Shown here piece by piece: positions 52,201-63,913 of a DNA stretch of 64,000 nucleotides. The stretch spans positions 5,445,501-5,509,500 of the forward strand of contig NZ_CP117445.1 of the NCBI RefSeq assembly GCF_030687715.1, read 5' to 3'. This stretch comes from Pseudomonas sp. FP2196. GTDB lineage: Bacteria > Pseudomonadota > Gammaproteobacteria > Pseudomonadales > Pseudomonadaceae. The notes beneath the pieces were generated by a model. The model was not told the origin of the DNA. It made no database searches and saw only the letters and a list, made by a program, of their open reading frames with translations. The translations under genes and the position numbers were made by a program. The number at the start of each line of letters is the position of its first letter. Within the stretch, counting starts at the first letter, position 1.

Positions 52201-55035
52201 TTGGACAAGATCCTGATACGTGGGGCCCGTACCCACAACCTGAAGAACATCGACCTGACCCTGCCACGGGACAAACTGATCGTCATCACCGGCCTGTCCG
52301 GATCCGGCAAGTCGTCCCTGGCTTTCGACACCCTGTACGCCGAAGGTCAGCGCCGCTATGTCGAATCCCTGTCGGCCTACGCCCGGCAGTTCCTGTCGAT
52401 GATGGAAAAACCCGACGTCGACACCATCGAAGGCTTGTCGCCGGCGATCTCCATCGAACAGAAGTCGACCTCGCACAACCCGCGCTCCACGGTCGGCACC
52501 ATCACCGAAATCTACGATTATCTGCGCCTGCTGTATGCACGCGTCGGTACGCCGCGCTGCCCGGATCACGACATTCCGCTGGAAGCGCAGACCGTCAGCC
52601 AGATGGTCGACCTGGTGCTGGCTCAGCCGGAAGGCAGCAAACTGATGCTGCTGGCACCGGTGATTCGCGAGCGCAAGGGCGAGCACCTGTCGGTGTTCGA
52701 AGAACTGCGCGCTCAAGGCTTCGTCCGCGCCCGGGTCAACGGCCGCATTTGTGAGCTCGACGAGCTGCCGAAACTGGATAAACAGAAGAAGCATTCGATT
52801 GATGTGATCGTCGACCGCTTCAAGGTTCGCGCCGATTTGCAGCAACGTCTTGCCGAATCCTTCGAGACCGCGCTGAAACTGGCCGACGGCATTGCACTCG
52901 TGGCACCGATGGACGATGAGCCGGGTGAGGAGATGATCTTCTCCGCGCGCTTCGCCTGCCCGATCTGCGGCCATGCGATCAGCGAGCTGGAGCCGAAGCT
53001 GTTTTCCTTCAACAATCCGGCTGGCGCCTGCCCGACTTGCGATGGTCTGGGGGTGAAGCAGTTCTTCGACATCAAGCGGCTGGTCAATGGCGACCTGACG
53101 CTGGCCGAAGGTGCAATTCGCGGCTGGGACAGGCGCAACGTCTATTACTTCCAGATGCTCGGCTCACTGGCCTCGCACTACGGTTTCAGTCTGGAAGTGC
53201 CGTTCAACGAACTGCCGGCCGATCAGCAGAAATTCATCCTGCACGGCAGCGGCTCACAGAATGTTGATTTCAAATACCTGAACGACCGTGGCGACATCGT
53301 CAAACGTTCGCACCCCTTCGAAGGCATCGTGCCGAACCTCGAACGCCGATACCGCGAAACCGAATCGGCGAGCGTGCGTGAAGAGCTGGCCAAGTTCCTC
53401 AGCACCCAGTCGTGCCCGGATTGCCGTGGCACTCGTCTGCGTCGCGAAGCACGGCATGTGTGGGTCGGTGAGAAGACACTGCCGGCGGTGACCAACCTGC
53501 CGATCGGCGATGCCTGCGAGTATTTCGGCGAGCTGAAGATGACAGGCCGTCGTGGGGAAATTGCCGACAAGATTCTCAAGGAAATCCGCGAGCGTCTGCA
53601 ATTTTTGGTTAACGTCGGTCTCGATTATCTGTCGCTGGATCGCAGTGCCGACACGCTGTCCGGTGGTGAGGCGCAACGGATTCGCCTGGCCAGCCAGATC
53701 GGCGCCGGCCTGGTCGGGGTTCTGTATATCCTCGACGAACCGTCGATTGGCCTTCACCAGCGCGATAACGACCGACTGCTCGGCACGCTCAAACACTTGC
53801 GCGATATCGGCAACACCGTAATCGTGGTCGAGCACGACGAAGACGCCATCCGTTTGGCCGACTACGTGGTGGATATCGGCCCGGGCGCCGGTGTGCATGG
53901 CGGGCAGATCGTTGCCGAAGGTACGCCAGCCGAAGTGATGGCACACCCTGACTCTCTGACCGGCAAATACCTGTCGGGCAGGGTCAAGATCGAAGTGCCA
54001 GCCAAGCGCACACCGCGCAACAAGAAACTGACCCTGTCGCTCAAGGGCGCGCGCGGCAACAACCTGCGCAACGTCGACCTGGAGATTCCGATTGGCTTGC
54101 TGACCTGCGTGACTGGCGTGTCCGGCTCGGGCAAGTCGACGCTGATCAACAACACGCTGTTCCCATTGAGTGCCACGGCACTCAATGGCGCGACCACGCT
54201 GGAAGCGGCGGCCCACGATAGCATCAAGGGGCTGGAGCATCTCGACAAAGTCGTCGATATCGACCAGAGCCCGATCGGCCGCACGCCGCGCTCCAACCCG
54301 GCGACCTACACCGGGCTTTTCACACCGATCCGCGAACTGTTTGCCGGCGTTCCCGAGTCGCGCTCCCGTGGTTACGGCCCGGGGCGTTTCTCTTTCAACG
54401 TCAAGGGCGGTCGCTGCGAGGCATGTCAGGGCGACGGTCTGATCAAGGTGGAAATGCACTTTCTGCCGGACATCTACGTGCCGTGCGACGTGTGCAAAAG
54501 CAAGCGCTACAACCGCGAAACCCTTGAGATCAAATACAAGGGCAAGAGCATCCACGAAACCCTCGAGATGACCATCGAGGAAGCCCGGGTGTTCTTCGAC
54601 GCGGTGCCTGCGCTGGCGCGCAAGCTGCAGACGTTGATGGATGTGGGGCTTTCGTACATCAAGCTCGGGCAGTCGGCGACGACCTTGTCCGGGGGCGAGG
54701 CGCAGCGGGTCAAGCTGTCTCGTGAGTTGTCCAAGCGCGACACCGGCAAGACCCTGTATATCCTCGATGAGCCAACCACTGGCTTGCACTTCGCGGATAT
54801 TCAGCAACTGCTCGACGTGCTGCATCGATTGCGCGACCACGGCAACACTGTGGTGGTGATCGAGCACAACCTCGACGTGATCAAGACAGCCGACTGGCTG
54901 GTGGATCTCGGGCCAGAGGGTGGTTCCAAGGGTGGGCAGATCATTGCGACCGGTACGCCGGAACAAGTGGCAGAGATGAAGCAATCTCACACTGGGCATT
55001 ACCTCAAACCGCTGTTGATCCGCGATCGGGCTTAA
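52201..55035 (+). CDS. uvrA: Excinuclease ABC subunit A
   Basis: 944 residues from a TTG start (TTGGACAAG, GCGAGG seven nt upstream); [17 protein letters not shown] is the conserved UvrA N-terminus, and the in-frame ATG at 52129 would add 24 non-conserved residues. Two ABC modules: GLSGSGKSS and GVSGSGKST (Walker A), two LSGGEAQR signatures, and zinc modules CPICGH...CPTC and CEACQG...CDVC. It scans DNA for bulky lesions and loads UvrB. No good LexA box is seen upstream. Confidence 0.97.
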   Translation: MDKILIRGARTHNLKNIDLTLPRDKLIVITGLSGSGKSSLAFDTLYAEGQRRYVESLSAYARQFLSMMEKPDVDTIEGLSPAISIEQKSTSHNPRSTVGTITEIYDYLRLLYARVGTPRCPDHDIPLEAQTVSQMVDLVLAQPEGSKLMLLAPVIRERKGEHLSVFEELRAQGFVRARVNGRICELDELPKLDKQKKHSIDVIVDRFKVRADLQQRLAESFETALKLADGIALVAPMDDEPGEEMIFSARFACPICGHAISELEPKLFSFNNPAGACPTCDGLGVKQFFDIKRLVNGDLTLAEGAIRGWDRRNVYYFQMLGSLASHYGFSLEVPFNELPADQQKFILHGSGSQNVDFKYLNDRGDIVKRSHPFEGIVPNLERRYRETESASVREELAKFLSTQSCPDCRGTRLRREARHVWVGEKTLPAVTNLPIGDACEYFGELKMTGRRGEIADKILKEIRERLQFLVNVGLDYLSLDRSADTLSGGEAQRIRLASQIGAGLVGVLYILDEPSIGLHQRDNDRLLGTLKHLRDIGNTVIVVEHDEDAIRLADYVVDIGPGAGVHGGQIVAEGTPAEVMAHPDSLTGKYLSGRVKIEVPAKRTPRNKKLTLSLKGARGNNLRNVDLEIPIGLLTCVTGVSGSGKSTLINNTLFPLSATALNGATTLEAAAHDSIKGLEHLDKVVDIDQSPIGRTPRSNPATYTGLFTPIRELFAGVPESRSRGYGPGRFSFNVKGGRCEACQGDGLIKVEMHFLPDIYVPCDVCKSKRYNRETLEIKYKGKSIHETLEMTIEEARVFFDAVPALARKLQTLMDVGLSYIKLGQSATTLSGGEAQRVKLSRELSKRDTGKTLYILDEPTTGLHFADIQQLLDVLHRLRDHGNTVVVIEHNLDVIKTADWLVDLGPEGGSKGGQIIATGTPEQVAEMKQSHTGHYLKPLLIRDRA

Positions 55036-55050
55036 ACGCCGAGCATGAAA

Positions 55051-55087
55051 AAGCCCCTGTCACTTCATCAGTGACAGGGGCTTTTTT
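55051..55087. terminator. Bidirectional terminator between uvrA and ftnA
   Basis: AAGCCCCTGTCAC and GTGACAGGGGCTT form a 13-bp stem with a 7-nt loop, T-run on the plus strand and a shorter one on the minus strand. Confidence 0.93.
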
Positions 55088-55100
55088 GTATCTTTTGCAA

Positions 55101-55565
55101 TCAGGTATGGGATTGCAGGTAGTTCTCGAGACCGATCAGTTTAATCAGGCCCAACTGCTTTTCCAGCCAGTAAGTGTGATCTTCTTCGGTGTCGTTCAGC
55201 TGAATCCGCAGGATCTCACGACTGACATAGTCTTTGTGCTGCTCGCACAACTCGATGCCTTTGCACAGCGCGGCGCGAACTTTGTACTCAAGACGCAGAT
55301 CTGCTTCGAGCATCTCCGGCACGGTGGTGCCGACATCCAGATCATCCGGACGCATGCGCGGCGTACCTTCGAGCATCAGAATTCGGCGCATCAACGCATC
55401 AGCGTGACCGGCTTCTTCTTCCATCTCGTGATTGATTCGCTCGTAGAGCTTGGTGAACCCCCAGTCCTCATACATCCGCGAATGAACAAAATATTGGTCA
55501 CGCGCGGCCAGTTCGCCGGTCAGCAACGTGTTGAGGTAATCGATAACGTCTGGGTGGCCTTGCAT
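55101..55565 (-). CDS. ftnA: Ferritin (bacterioferritin-like, probably haem-free)
   Basis: 154 residues from [12 protein letters not shown]; upstream in-frame sequence is not conserved. Ferroxidase ligands E18, E51 and H54 are present. At residue 52, where haem-binding bacterioferritins carry the ligand Met, this protein has Ala (EAGHAD). That is a feature of P. aeruginosa FtnA (PA4235), which sits next to katA and uvrA exactly as here. It stores iron as a 24-mer. Linked to katA, limiting Fenton chemistry. Confidence 0.9.
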   Translation of the reverse strand: MQGHPDVIDYLNTLLTGELAARDQYFVHSRMYEDWGFTKLYERINHEMEEEAGHADALMRRILMLEGTPRMRPDDLDVGTTVPEMLEADLRLEYKVRAALCKGIELCEQHKDYVSREILRIQLNDTEEDHTYWLEKQLGLIKLIGLENYLQSHT

Positions 55566-55678
55566 CGCCCTACATCTCCCTGCTTGAAAGTCTGTAGTTT
55601 GAACCAAGCTGACTGCAAGGTCACCCACTTCGCGCAATAAAAGCGAAGATATTCTGAGAAAAGCAGCCTAAATAACGC

Positions 55679-55702
55679 AAAAACCGCCCTTAATGCGGGC
55701 GG
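55679..55702 (-). terminator. Terminator of katA
   Basis: On the minus strand CCGCCC and GGGCGG form the stem with a 7-nt loop, followed by five T. Confidence 0.88.
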
Positions 55703-55715
55703 TTCTGCTTCTCGT

Positions 55716-57170
55716 TTAGACTTCGTTAAGCTGTACGCTGAGCAGCTTTGCGATTGCTTCTCCATACGCCGGATCGGCTTTGTAGAAGTGCTGCAATTGA
55801 CGGTCGACTACGTCAGGCGAAACTCCGCTCATGGCGCCTGCGATGTTGCTGACCAGCAAGGCTCTCTGCTCGTCGTTCATCAGGCGAAACAGCGCACCGG
55901 CGTGGCTGTAGTAATCGGTGTCTTCGCGGTGATCGTAACGATCCGCTGCGCCGCTCAGGGCCAACGCAGGCTCAGCATAGTGCGGAGCTTGCTTTGGCGA
56001 TTCAACGTAGCTGTTCGGCTCGTAGTTAGGCGCCGCCCCACCGTTGCTGCCAAAGGCCATCGAGCCATCGCGCTGATAGGTATTCACCGGACTGCGCGGA
56101 GCATTCACCGGCAACTGCTGGTGATTGGTGCCAACACGATAGCGGTGGGCATCGGCATAAGCGAACACGCGACCTTGCAGCATGCGGTCTGGCGACAGAC
56201 CGACGCCTGGCACCATGTTGCTCGGGCCGAATGCAGCTTGTTCTACTTCGGCGAAGTAGTTCAGCGGGTTACGGTTCAGTTCCAGCTCACCGACTTCAAT
56301 CAGTGGAAACTCTTTCTGCGACCAGGTCTTGGTCACGTCGAAAGGGTTCTCGTAATGCGCCGCAGCCTGGGCTTCGGTCATGATCTGAATGCACACACGC
56401 CATTTCGGGAAATCACCGCGCTCGATCGCTTCGAACAGATCTCGCTGGGCGTAGTCCGGGTCGGTGCCTGCCAAACGCGCGGCATCTGCCGGCGCAAGGT
56501 TCTTGATCCCTTGTTTAGTCTTGTAGTGCCATTTCACCCAGTGACGCTCGCCTTTGGCGCTGATCAGGCTGTAGGTATGGCTACCGAAGCCATGCATGTG
56601 GCGGTAGCCATCAGGAATGCCGCGATCAGAGAACAGGATGGTGACCTGGTGCAATGCTTCCGGGGAGTGCGACCAGAAATCCCACATCATCTGCGCACTT
56701 TTCAGGTTGCTTTGCGGCAGGCGCTTTTGCGTGTGGATGAAGTCTGGAAACTTCAGCGGATCGCGAATGAAGAACACAGGCGTGTTGTTACCGACGATGT
56801 CCCAGTTGCCTTCCTCGGTGTAGAACTTCAGCGCAAAGCCACGCGGATCGCGCTCGGTATCAGCCGAACCACGCTCGCCCCCCACGGTGGAGAAGCGCAG
56901 GAAGGTTGGGGTCTGCTTGCCGACAGACTCAAAGAGCTTGGCGCTGGTGTACTCAGTGATATCGCGAGTAACGGTGAAAGTACCGTAAGCACCCGAGCCT
57001 TTGGCGTGCACACGGCGCTCAGGAATATTTTCACGGTTGAAGTGAGCAAGCTTCTCGATCAGGTGAAAATCGTCGAGCAGCAGCGGGCCACGCAGGCCGG
57101 CGGAGCGAGAATTCTGGTTATCGGCGACAGGTGCGCCACTGGCGGTCGTCAGCGTTTTGTTCTGGCTCAT
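55716..57170 (-). CDS. katA: Catalase (small-subunit haem catalase)
   Basis: 484 residues, the size of clade 3 monofunctional catalases. Distal His55 is in [15 protein letters not shown], the Asn in [12 protein letters not shown], and the proximal haem Tyr in [12 protein letters not shown]. No signal peptide. It removes hydrogen peroxide. The order uvrA-ftnA-katA-rplQ equals P. aeruginosa. A terminator separates it from ftnA, so the two genes have separate transcripts. I did not find a convincing OxyR site upstream. Confidence 0.96.
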   Translation of the reverse strand: MSQNKTLTTASGAPVADNQNSRSAGLRGPLLLDDFHLIEKLAHFNRENIPERRVHAKGSGAYGTFTVTRDITEYTSAKLFESVGKQTPTFLRFSTVGGERGSADTERDPRGFALKFYTEEGNWDIVGNNTPVFFIRDPLKFPDFIHTQKRLPQSNLKSAQMMWDFWSHSPEALHQVTILFSDRGIPDGYRHMHGFGSHTYSLISAKGERHWVKWHYKTKQGIKNLAPADAARLAGTDPDYAQRDLFEAIERGDFPKWRVCIQIMTEAQAAAHYENPFDVTKTWSQKEFPLIEVGELELNRNPLNYFAEVEQAAFGPSNMVPGVGLSPDRMLQGRVFAYADAHRYRVGTNHQQLPVNAPRSPVNTYQRDGSMAFGSNGGAAPNYEPNSYVESPKQAPHYAEPALALSGAADRYDHREDTDYYSHAGALFRLMNDEQRALLVSNIAGAMSGVSPDVVDRQLQHFYKADPAYGEAIAKLLSVQLNEV

Positions 57171-57364
57171 ATGGTCTTCATCCTCTGTCAGTCTTGGAAC
57201 TGCCGGCTAATCGGCCTGGTGGGAAGTATTAATCATCAATGTGACACCTACAAATTCATTAGCTTGTAGACATCGATAGATAATTACTAATTATGTTTCC
57301 CAGCACATAGTGACAACAGAACAATGTCAGAAGCTTGTACGAACCAATCATTTTCTTGCAGACA

Positions 57365-57390
57365 CAAAAAACCGGGCACTAGGCCCGGTT
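57365..57390 (-). terminator. Terminator of the alpha ribosomal operon
   Basis: On the minus strand CCGGGC and GCCCGG pair around a 5-nt loop, followed by six T; located 21 nt after the rplQ stop. Confidence 0.92.
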
Positions 57391-57410
57391 CTTCGTTTCA
57401 GACTGACGTC

Positions 57411-57797
57411 TTACTCGGCGGATACAGCTTCGCCGGCAGTAGCACGATCAACCAACTCGACGTACGCCATAGGCGCGTTGTCGCCAGCGCGGAAACCGCA
57501 CTTGAGGATGCGCAGGTAGCCACCCTCACGGGTAGCGTAACGCTTGCCCAGGTCGTTGAAGAGCTTACCAACGATAGCTTTCGAACGAGTACGGTCGAAA
57601 GCCAGACGGCGGTTAGCCAGGCTGTCTGTCTTGGCCAAAGTGATCAGCGGCTCGGCAACGCGGCGCAGTTCTTTGGCTTTTGGCAGAGTAGTTTTGATCA
57701 GCTCGTGCTCGAACAGCGACACCGCCATGTTTTGGAACATGGCCTTGCGGTGCGAGCTGGTGCGGCTCAGGTGACGACCACTTTTACGATGACGCAT
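57411..57797 (-). CDS. rplQ: 50S ribosomal protein L17
   Basis: 128 residues: [20 protein letters not shown] at the start and the [10 protein letters not shown] tail are diagnostic. L17 lies near the peptide exit tunnel. Last gene of the alpha operon, 42 nt after rpoA, before a strong terminator. Confidence 0.98.
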
Positions 57798-57839
57798 GGT
57801 TCATTCCTTACCAAACACTACGTTCGGTGATTACGACGA

Positions 57840-58841
57840 TCAGGCAGTCGCCTTGTCGTCCTTCTTAAGACTTGCAGGCGGCCAGTTGTCGAGGCGCATG
57901 CCGAGGGACAGACCGCGGGAGGCCAGAACGTCCTTGATTTCAGTCAAGGATTTCTTGCCAAGGTTCGGAGTCTTCAACAGCTCTACTTCGGTACGCTGAA
58001 TCAGGTCGCCGATGTAGTAGATGTTTTCCGCCTTAAGGCAGTTAGCCGAACGTACAGTCAGTTCCAGATCGTCAACCGGGCGAAGCAGGATCGGATCGAT
58101 CTCGTCTTCCTGCTCGACAACCACTGGCTCACTGTCACCCTTGAGGTCGACGAACGCAGCCAACTGCTGTTGCAGAATGGTTGCAGCGCGGCGGATAGCC
58201 TCTTCAGGATCCAGAGTACCGTTGGTTTCCAGATCAATAACCAGCTTGTCCAGGTTGGTACGCTGCTCGACACGGGCGTTTTCCACCACGTATGCAATAC
58301 GGCGAACCGGGCTGAACGAAGAGTCAAGCTGCAAGCGACCGATGCTGCGGCTTTCGTCTTCATCGCTCTGACGCGAGTCGGCTGGTTCATAACCACGACC
58401 ACGAGCTACAGTGAGCTTCATGTTCAGGGCGCCGTTAGACGCCAGGTTAGCGATTACGTGATCGGGATTAACGATCTCGACATCATGATCCAGCTGAATA
58501 TCGGCAGCGGTAACCACCCCCGAACCCTTCTTCGACAAGGTCAGCGTAACTTCGTCACGACCGTGCAGCTTGATGGCCAGACCTTTAAGGTTCAACAGGA
58601 TTTCAATTACGTCTTCCTGTACACCTTCGATGGCGCTGTACTCGTGGAGCACACCGTCAATCTCGGCCTCGACTACTGCGCAGCCGGGCATTGAGGACAA
58701 CAGGATGCGTCGCAGCGCGTTGCCCAGGGTGTGGCCAAAACCACGCTCGAGAGGCTCGAGAGTGATCTTGGCGCGGGTTGGACTGACAACCTGCACATCA
58801 ATGTGGCGGGGTGTCAGGAACTCATTTACCGAAATCTGCAT
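57840..58841 (-). CDS. rpoA: RNA polymerase alpha subunit
   Basis: 333 residues. The N-terminal domain contains [19 protein letters not shown], the dimerisation and assembly region; the C-terminal domain (about 245-325) has [19 protein letters not shown] and [14 protein letters not shown] for UP-element and activator contacts. It lies between rpsD and rplQ in the standard alpha operon. Confidence 0.99.
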   Translation of the reverse strand: MQISVNEFLTPRHIDVQVVSPTRAKITLEPLERGFGHTLGNALRRILLSSMPGCAVVEAEIDGVLHEYSAIEGVQEDVIEILLNLKGLAIKLHGRDEVTLTLSKKGSGVVTAADIQLDHDVEIVNPDHVIANLASNGALNMKLTVARGRGYEPADSRQSDEDESRSIGRLQLDSSFSPVRRIAYVVENARVEQRTNLDKLVIDLETNGTLDPEEAIRRAATILQQQLAAFVDLKGDSEPVVVEQEDEIDPILLRPVDDLELTVRSANCLKAENIYYIGDLIQRTEVELLKTPNLGKKSLTEIKDVLASRGLSLGMRLDNWPPASLKKDDKATA

Positions 58842-58863
58842 GGATGCACCTATTTTCTAGCCC

Positions 58864-59484
58864 TTACTTGGAGTAGAGCTCGACAATCAGGCTTTCGTTG
58901 ATGTCGGCGGACAGATCACTGCGAGCAGGAACGTTCTTGAAAACGCCCGACTTCTTCTCAGTGTCTACTTCTACCCATTCTACGCGGCCACGTTGGGCAC
59001 ACAGATCGAGAGCTTGGACAATGCGAAGTTGGTTTTTTGCTTTCTCGCGAACTGCAACCACGTCACCAGCACGAACCTGATACGACGGAACGTTTACGGT
59101 CTGACCGTTAACGCTGATCGACTTGTGCGATACCAGCTGGCGGGATTCGGCACGAGTCGAACCAAAGCCCATACGGTATACAACGTTGTCCAGACGGCAT
59201 TCGAGCAGTTGCAGCAGGTTTTCACCGGTTGCACCTTTCTTGCCAGCAGCTTCTTTGTAGTAGCCGCTGAACTGACGCTCGAGAACGCCGTAGATACGAC
59301 GGACCTTCTGCTTTTCACGCAGTTGGGTGCCGTAATCGGACTGGCGACCGCGGCGTTGGCCGTGGATACCAGGTGCTGCTTCAATGTTGCACTTCGATTC
59401 GATCGCGCGCACGCCGCTCTTCAGGAAGAGATCGGTGCCTTCGCGACGAGCGAGTTTGCATTTTGGACCAATGTAACGAGCCAT
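58864..59484 (-). CDS. rpsD: 30S ribosomal protein S4
   Basis: 206 residues: [16 protein letters not shown], then the S4 RNA-binding domain ([20 protein letters not shown], about 93-112). S4 nucleates 30S assembly and in enterobacteria represses the alpha operon by binding the rpsM leader. In the N-terminus a single cysteine (C9) and another at C33 are present, without the complete zinc set of some S4 forms. Confidence 0.98.
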   Translation of the reverse strand: MARYIGPKCKLARREGTDLFLKSGVRAIESKCNIEAAPGIHGQRRGRQSDYGTQLREKQKVRRIYGVLERQFSGYYKEAAGKKGATGENLLQLLECRLDNVVYRMGFGSTRAESRQLVSHKSISVNGQTVNVPSYQVRAGDVVAVREKAKNQLRIVQALDLCAQRGRVEWVEVDTEKKSGVFKNVPARSDLSADINESLIVELYSK

Positions 59485-59502
59485 TCTTTACAATCTCCTG
59501 GA

Positions 59503-59892
59503 TTACACGCGGCGCTTCTTCGGCGGACGGCACCCGTTGTGCGGGATTGGCGTCACGTCGGTGATGCTGGCGATCTTGTAGCCACAGCCGTTCAAAGCGC
59601 GGACTGCGGATTCACGACCTGGACCTGGACCTTTGACATTAACGTCGAGGTTTTTCAGGCCATATTCCAGCGCAGCTTGACCAGCACGTTCAGCAGCTAC
59701 TTGAGCAGCAAACGGGGTGGACTTGCGGGAACCGCGGAAACCCGAACCACCGGAGGTAGCCCAAGAAAGAGCGTTACCTTGACGGTCGGTAATGGTCACG
59801 ATGGTGTTGTTAAAAGATGCATGGATGTGGGCGATGCCATCAACCACTGTCTTTTTAACTTTTTTACGAGGACGAGCAGCAGGTTTTGCCAT
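59503..59892 (-). CDS. rpsK: 30S ribosomal protein S11
   Basis: 129 residues with [28 protein letters not shown] and a C-terminal [13 protein letters not shown]11 forms part of the 30S platform near the E site. Between rpsM and rpsD in the alpha operon. Confidence 0.98.
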   Translation of the reverse strand: MAKPAARPRKKVKKTVVDGIAHIHASFNNTIVTITDRQGNALSWATSGGSGFRGSRKSTPFAAQVAAERAGQAALEYGLKNLDVNVKGPGPGRESAVRALNGCGYKIASITDVTPIPHNGCRPPKKRRV

Positions 59893-59922
59893 GATTAAAT
59901 TCCTGTCGATTCGCTGGGGCGA

Positions 59923-60279
59923 TTACTTGCGGATCGGCTTACGCGGACCTTTACGGGTACGCGCGTTGGTCTTGGTACGCTGACCGCGCACTGGAAGACC
60001 GCGACGATGACGCAGACCGCGATAGCAACCGAGGTCCATCAAGCGCTTGATTTTCATGTTGATTTCGCGACGCAGATCACCTTCAGTGGTGAACTTCGCC
60101 ACTTCGCCACGCAGCTGTTCAATTTGCTCGTCGCTCAGATCTTTGATCTTTGCTGCTGGGTTTACCCCAGTCACTGCACAGATCTTCTGTGCAGTAGTGC
60201 GACCAACACCATAGATGTAGGTCAGCGAGATAACAGTATGCTTGTTATCTGGAATGTTAACGCCTGCAATACGGGCCAT
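59923..60279 (-). CDS. rpsM: 30S ribosomal protein S13
   Basis: 118 residues: [31 protein letters not shown] and a basic tail [19 protein letters not shown]13 sits on the 30S head and contacts tRNA. First gene of the alpha operon; its leader (60280-60409) is where S4 control would act. Confidence 0.98.
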   Translation of the reverse strand: MARIAGVNIPDNKHTVISLTYIYGVGRTTAQKICAVTGVNPAAKIKDLSDEQIEQLRGEVAKFTTEGDLRREINMKIKRLMDLGCYRGLRHRRGLPVRGQRTKTNARTRKGPRKPIRK

Positions 60280-60367
60280 TCAGTGGGACTCCAATTGACA
60301 GCTACCTACGCCCCGGAAGCCAAGAAATAGGGCGCGAGATAATATCGCTGTAATAACAAATAATCAA

Positions 60368-60391
60368 CCCGGTAGCGCACTAGCTACCGGG
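60368..60391 (-). terminator. Hairpin between rpmJ and rpsM (attenuator or terminator)
   Basis: CCCGGTAGC and GCTACCGGG form a 9-bp stem with a 6-nt loop. On the minus strand it is followed by a T-rich but interrupted run, so it may only partly separate the spc and alpha operons. Confidence 0.6.
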
Positions 60392-60409
60392 CTTGAAGCA
60401 CAATCACAC

Positions 60410-60526
60410 TCAGCCTTGGCGCTGTTTGTGACGCGGTTCCGCGCTGCAAATTACTCGAACAACACCTTCGCGGCGAATAATCTTGCAGTTACGGCACAGC
60501 TTTTTCACCGATGCACGAACTTTCAT
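60410..60526 (-). CDS. rpmJ: 50S ribosomal protein L36
   Basis: 38 residues beginning [17 protein letters not shown], with the full zinc set C11, C14, C27 and H33, so it is the zinc-binding form. Found by reading the gap between secY and rpsM. It is the last gene of the spc operon, 27 nt after secY. Confidence 0.97.
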
Positions 60527-60553
60527 CACCAACTCCTCGAACCTTATGGGTAC

Positions 60554-61882
60554 TCAGCGCAACATGCCGCTGCCGTAACCCTTCAGGTTGGCTTTCTTCA
60601 TCAGGGATTCGTACTGGTGCGAAACGAGGTGCGATTGTACTTGGGACATGAAGTCCATCACAACCACGACCACGATCAGCAACGAGGTCCCGCCAAGGTA
60701 GAACGGAACGTTTGCCGCAACCACCAGGAACTGGGGCAACAGACATACGGCCGTCATATATAGAGCACCGAACAGGGTCAAACGGGTCAGAACGCCATCA
60801 ATGTAGCGCGCCGACTGCTCGCCTGGACGGATGCCCGGAATAAAGGCACCGGACTTCTTCAGGTTTTCCGCTACGTCTTTCGGATTGAACATCAACGCCG
60901 TATAGAAGAAGCAGAAGAAAATAATCCCTGCACTAAACAGCAGAATATTCAACGGCTGACCAGGAGCGATCGACTGCGAGATGTCCTGCAACCAGCCCAT
61001 ACCTTCAGACTGACCGAACCAGGTACCCAACGAAGCCGGGAACAGCAAAATGCTGCTCGCGAAAATAGCCGGAATAACACCGGCCATGTTCACCTTCAGC
61101 GGCAAGTGGCTAGTCTGCGCAGCAAAGACCTTGCGGCCCTGCTGACGCTTGGCGTAGTGAACAGCAATACGACGCTGACCACGCTCAATGAACACCACAA
61201 AACCGATAATCGCTACTGCCAGCAAACCGATCGCAACCAGGGCAAAAATGTTGATATCACCCTGACGCGCAGACTCGAAAGACTGCCCGATCGCTCTCGG
61301 AAGACCGGCGACGATACCTGCGAAAATCAACATCGAGATACCGTTGCCAACACCACGCTCAGTAATCTGCTCACCCAGCCACATCATAAACATCGCACCA
61401 GCCACAAAAGTGGATACCGCGACGAAATGGAAGCCAAAGTCACCAGTGAACGATACGCCCTGCCCCGCCAGACCAATGGACATGCCAATTGCCTGAACGA
61501 GAGCGAGAACGACAGTGCCGTAGCGGGTGTACTGAGCAATCTTGCGACGCCCAGCTTCACCTTCCTTCTTCAACTGCTCCAGCTGCGGGCTGACGGCTGT
61601 CATCAGCTGCATGATGATCGATGCCGAAATGTACGGCATGATCCCCAGTGCAAAGATACTCATCCGCTCCAGCGCGCCGCCGGAGAACATGTTGAACAAG
61701 CTAAGAATGGTCCCCTCATTCTGTCGAAACAGTTCTGCGAGTCGGTCCGGGTTGATACCTGGAACCGGGATGTGTGCGCCTATTCGGTAGACGATAATCG
61801 CCAGGAACAGAAAACGCAGACGAGCCCAGAGTTCAGACATACCGCCTTTGCCGAGCGCAGAGAGAGCACCTTGCTTAGCCAT
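60554..61882 (-). CDS. secY: Protein translocase subunit SecY
   Basis: 442 residues with ten transmembrane helices. Signatures: [20 protein letters not shown] near the N-terminus, [15 protein letters not shown], the cytoplasmic loop [20 protein letters not shown] and the late [18 protein letters not shown]. It forms the SecYEG channel for protein export and membrane insertion. The start codon directly abuts the rplO stop. Confidence 0.98.
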   Translation of the reverse strand: MAKQGALSALGKGGMSELWARLRFLFLAIIVYRIGAHIPVPGINPDRLAELFRQNEGTILSLFNMFSGGALERMSIFALGIMPYISASIIMQLMTAVSPQLEQLKKEGEAGRRKIAQYTRYGTVVLALVQAIGMSIGLAGQGVSFTGDFGFHFVAVSTFVAGAMFMMWLGEQITERGVGNGISMLIFAGIVAGLPRAIGQSFESARQGDINIFALVAIGLLAVAIIGFVVFIERGQRRIAVHYAKRQQGRKVFAAQTSHLPLKVNMAGVIPAIFASSILLFPASLGTWFGQSEGMGWLQDISQSIAPGQPLNILLFSAGIIFFCFFYTALMFNPKDVAENLKKSGAFIPGIRPGEQSARYIDGVLTRLTLFGALYMTAVCLLPQFLVVAANVPFYLGGTSLLIVVVVVMDFMSQVQSHLVSHQYESLMKKANLKGYGSGMLR

Positions 61883-62320
61883 TTATTCCTCGAACTTGCC
61901 GCCAGCTGCTTCGATAGCCGCACGCGCACCTTTGGTGGCGCCGATTCCCTTGCCGATAGTGACAGCGCGAGTCACTTCACCGGACAGCATGATTTTCACA
62001 CGCTGTACGTTGACGTTGATCACGTTGGCATCTTTCAGGGACTGCACGGTGACGATGTCGCCTTCCACTTTAGCCAGCTCGGACAGACGCACTTCTGCGC
62101 GGTCCATGGCTTTCAGGGAAACGAAACCGAACTTCGGCAGGCGACGATGCAGCGGCTGTTGACCGCCTTCAAAGCCTGGAGCGATGGTGCCACCGGAGCG
62201 GGAGGTCTGACCTTTGTGACCACGGCCACCAGTCTTACCCAAACCGCTACCGATACCACGGCCCGGACGATGCTTTTCGCGACGGGAACCCGGCGCTGGA
62301 CTCAGATCATTGAGTTTCAT
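61883..62320 (-). CDS. rplO: 50S ribosomal protein L15
   Basis: 145 residues: [39 protein letters not shown] and [19 protein letters not shown]15 is a late assembly protein of the large subunit. It lies between rpmD (3 nt gap) and secY (no gap). Confidence 0.98.
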   Translation of the reverse strand: MKLNDLSPAPGSRREKHRPGRGIGSGLGKTGGRGHKGQTSRSGGTIAPGFEGGQQPLHRRLPKFGFVSLKAMDRAEVRLSELAKVEGDIVTVQSLKDANVINVNVQRVKIMLSGEVTRAVTIGKGIGATKGARAAIEAAGGKFEE

Positions 62321-62323
62321 CGA

Positions 62324-62500
62324 TTAACCCTCGACACGCAGCATGTAGTAAGCCTTGTTGATCATCCCGCGATTCTCGGGAGTATCCTGGACTTCTACAG
62401 TGTGACCGATGCGACGCAGACCCAGACCCTTAACGCACAATTTGTGGTTAGGGATGCGGCCGGTCATGCTTTTGATCAGCGTTACTTTAACGGTAGCCAT
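62324..62500 (-). CDS. rpmD: 50S ribosomal protein L30
   Basis: 58 residues beginning [20 protein letters not shown], with [12 protein letters not shown] in the middle: an unmistakable L30. Found by reading the gap between rplO and rpsE. The ribosome-binding site (GGAGA) lies inside the end of rpsE, only 2 nt upstream of which the start follows. Confidence 0.97.
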
Positions 62501-62502
62501 GA

Positions 62503-63003
62503 TCAGAAGATCTCCTTGACAGTCAGGCCACGCTTTGCAGCGATGGACTCAGGAGATTGCATGGCTTTCAGACCCTTGAAAGTGGCGTGAACCACGTTTA
62601 CCGGGTTAGTCGAGCCGTAGCACTTGGCCAGAACGTTCTGAACGCCAGCAACTTCAAGGACAGCACGCATAGCGCCGCCAGCGATGATACCGGTACCTTC
62701 AGAAGCAGGCTGCATGTACACCTTCGAAGCGCCGTGAGCGGACTTCATTGCGTACTGCAGAGTTGTGCCGTTCAGGTCAACTTGAATCATGTTGCGGCGA
62801 GCAGCTTCCATTGCCTTCTGGATCGCAGCAGGCACTTCACGCGACTTGCCACGGCCGAAGCCAACACGCCCTTTACCATCACCAACCACGGTCAACGCGG
62901 TGAAAGTGAAGATACGGCCGCCTTTAACGGTTTTGGCTACGCGGTTAACTTGAACCAGCTTCTCGATGTAGCCTTCGTCGCGCTTTTGGTCGTTATTTGA
63001 CAT
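62503..63003 (-). CDS. rpsE: 30S ribosomal protein S5
   Basis: 166 residues: [39 protein letters not shown] and [20 protein letters not shown]5 takes part in decoding accuracy and has a helicase-like mRNA entry role. Between rplR and rpmD in the spc operon. Confidence 0.98.
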
Positions 63004-63006
63004 AAC

Positions 63007-63357
63007 TTAGAACTCCAGCCCAGCTTCACGAGCAGCATCAGCCAGCGCTTTAACGCGGCCGTGGTACTTGAAGCCAGAGCGGTCGAAAGCCACTTGCGAG
63101 ACGCCAGCGGCCTTAGCACGCGTAGCGACCAGCTGGCCAACCTTTGTGGCCGCGTCGATGTTGCCAGTGGCACCATCACGCAGTTCTTTATCCAAAGTCG
63201 AGGCGCTTGCCAGGACTTTGTTGCCGTCGGCCGAGATGACCTGGGCGTAGATGTGCTGCGAAGAGCGGAACACACAGAGACGCACGACTTCGAGTTCGTG
63301 CATTTTCAGGCGTGCTTTGCGAGCGCGACGCAGTCGAGTAACTTTTTTGTCGGTCAT
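63007..63357 (-). CDS. rplR: 50S ribosomal protein L18
   Basis: 116 residues: [35 protein letters not shown] and [21 protein letters not shown]18 binds 5S rRNA. Located 3 nt before rpsE. Confidence 0.98.
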   Translation of the reverse strand: MTDKKVTRLRRARKARLKMHELEVVRLCVFRSSQHIYAQVISADGNKVLASASTLDKELRDGATGNIDAATKVGQLVATRAKAAGVSQVAFDRSGFKYHGRVKALADAAREAGLEF

Positions 63358-63367
63358 TTGCTATGCC

Positions 63368-63901
63368 CTACTTCTTCTTGGCTTCTTTACGACGGACGAC
63401 TTCGTCCGCGTAGCGCACACCTTTGCCTTTGTACGGCTCTGGTGGACGGAAGTCGCGGATCTCGGCGGCCACTTGACCTACCAGCTGCTTGTCGATGCCC
63501 TTGATCAGGATATCGGTCTGGCTAGGAGTCTCAGCGGTGATGCCTTCCGGCAGTTCGTAATCCACTGGGTGCGAGAAGCCAAGAGCCAGGTTCAAAACCT
63601 GACCTTTTGCTTGCGCTTTGTAACCAACACCGACCAGCTGGAGCTTGCGCTCGAAGCCTTGGCTTACGCCTTGGACCATGTTGTTTACCAACGCACGCGT
63701 GGTACCGGCCATTGCGCGAGTCTGTTGATCGCCATTGCGAGCAGCAAAACGCAGCTCACCAGCTTCTTCAACAATCTCAACGGACGAATGGATGTTCAGT
63801 TCAAGAGTACCCTTGGCACCCTTCACCGAAAGCTGTTGGCCTGCGAATTTTACTTCGACACCGGCTGGCAGCTTAACGGGGTTCTTAGCGACGCGAGACA
63901 T
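63368..63901 (-). CDS. rplF: 50S ribosomal protein L6
   Basis: 177 residues: [39 protein letters not shown] and the C-terminal [20 protein letters not shown]6 is near the factor-binding site. Between rpsH and rplR. Confidence 0.98.
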   Translation of the reverse strand: MSRVAKNPVKLPAGVEVKFAGQQLSVKGAKGTLELNIHSSVEIVEEAGELRFAARNGDQQTRAMAGTTRALVNNMVQGVSQGFERKLQLVGVGYKAQAKGQVLNLALGFSHPVDYELPEGITAETPSQTDILIKGIDKQLVGQVAAEIRDFRPPEPYKGKGVRYADEVVRRKEAKKK

Positions 63902-63913
63902 GCTTATCCCCCC

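Noticed and set aside
53254-54999. A 581-codon open frame opposite uvrA
   Set aside because: Antisense shadow of the UvrA frame; its translation is His/Gln/Arg-rich without any recognisable fold.
57171-57410. OxyR-type site upstream of katA
   Set aside because: The AT-rich leader has no convincing ATAG-N7-CTAT tetrad pattern, so regulation by OxyR is not claimed from sequence.
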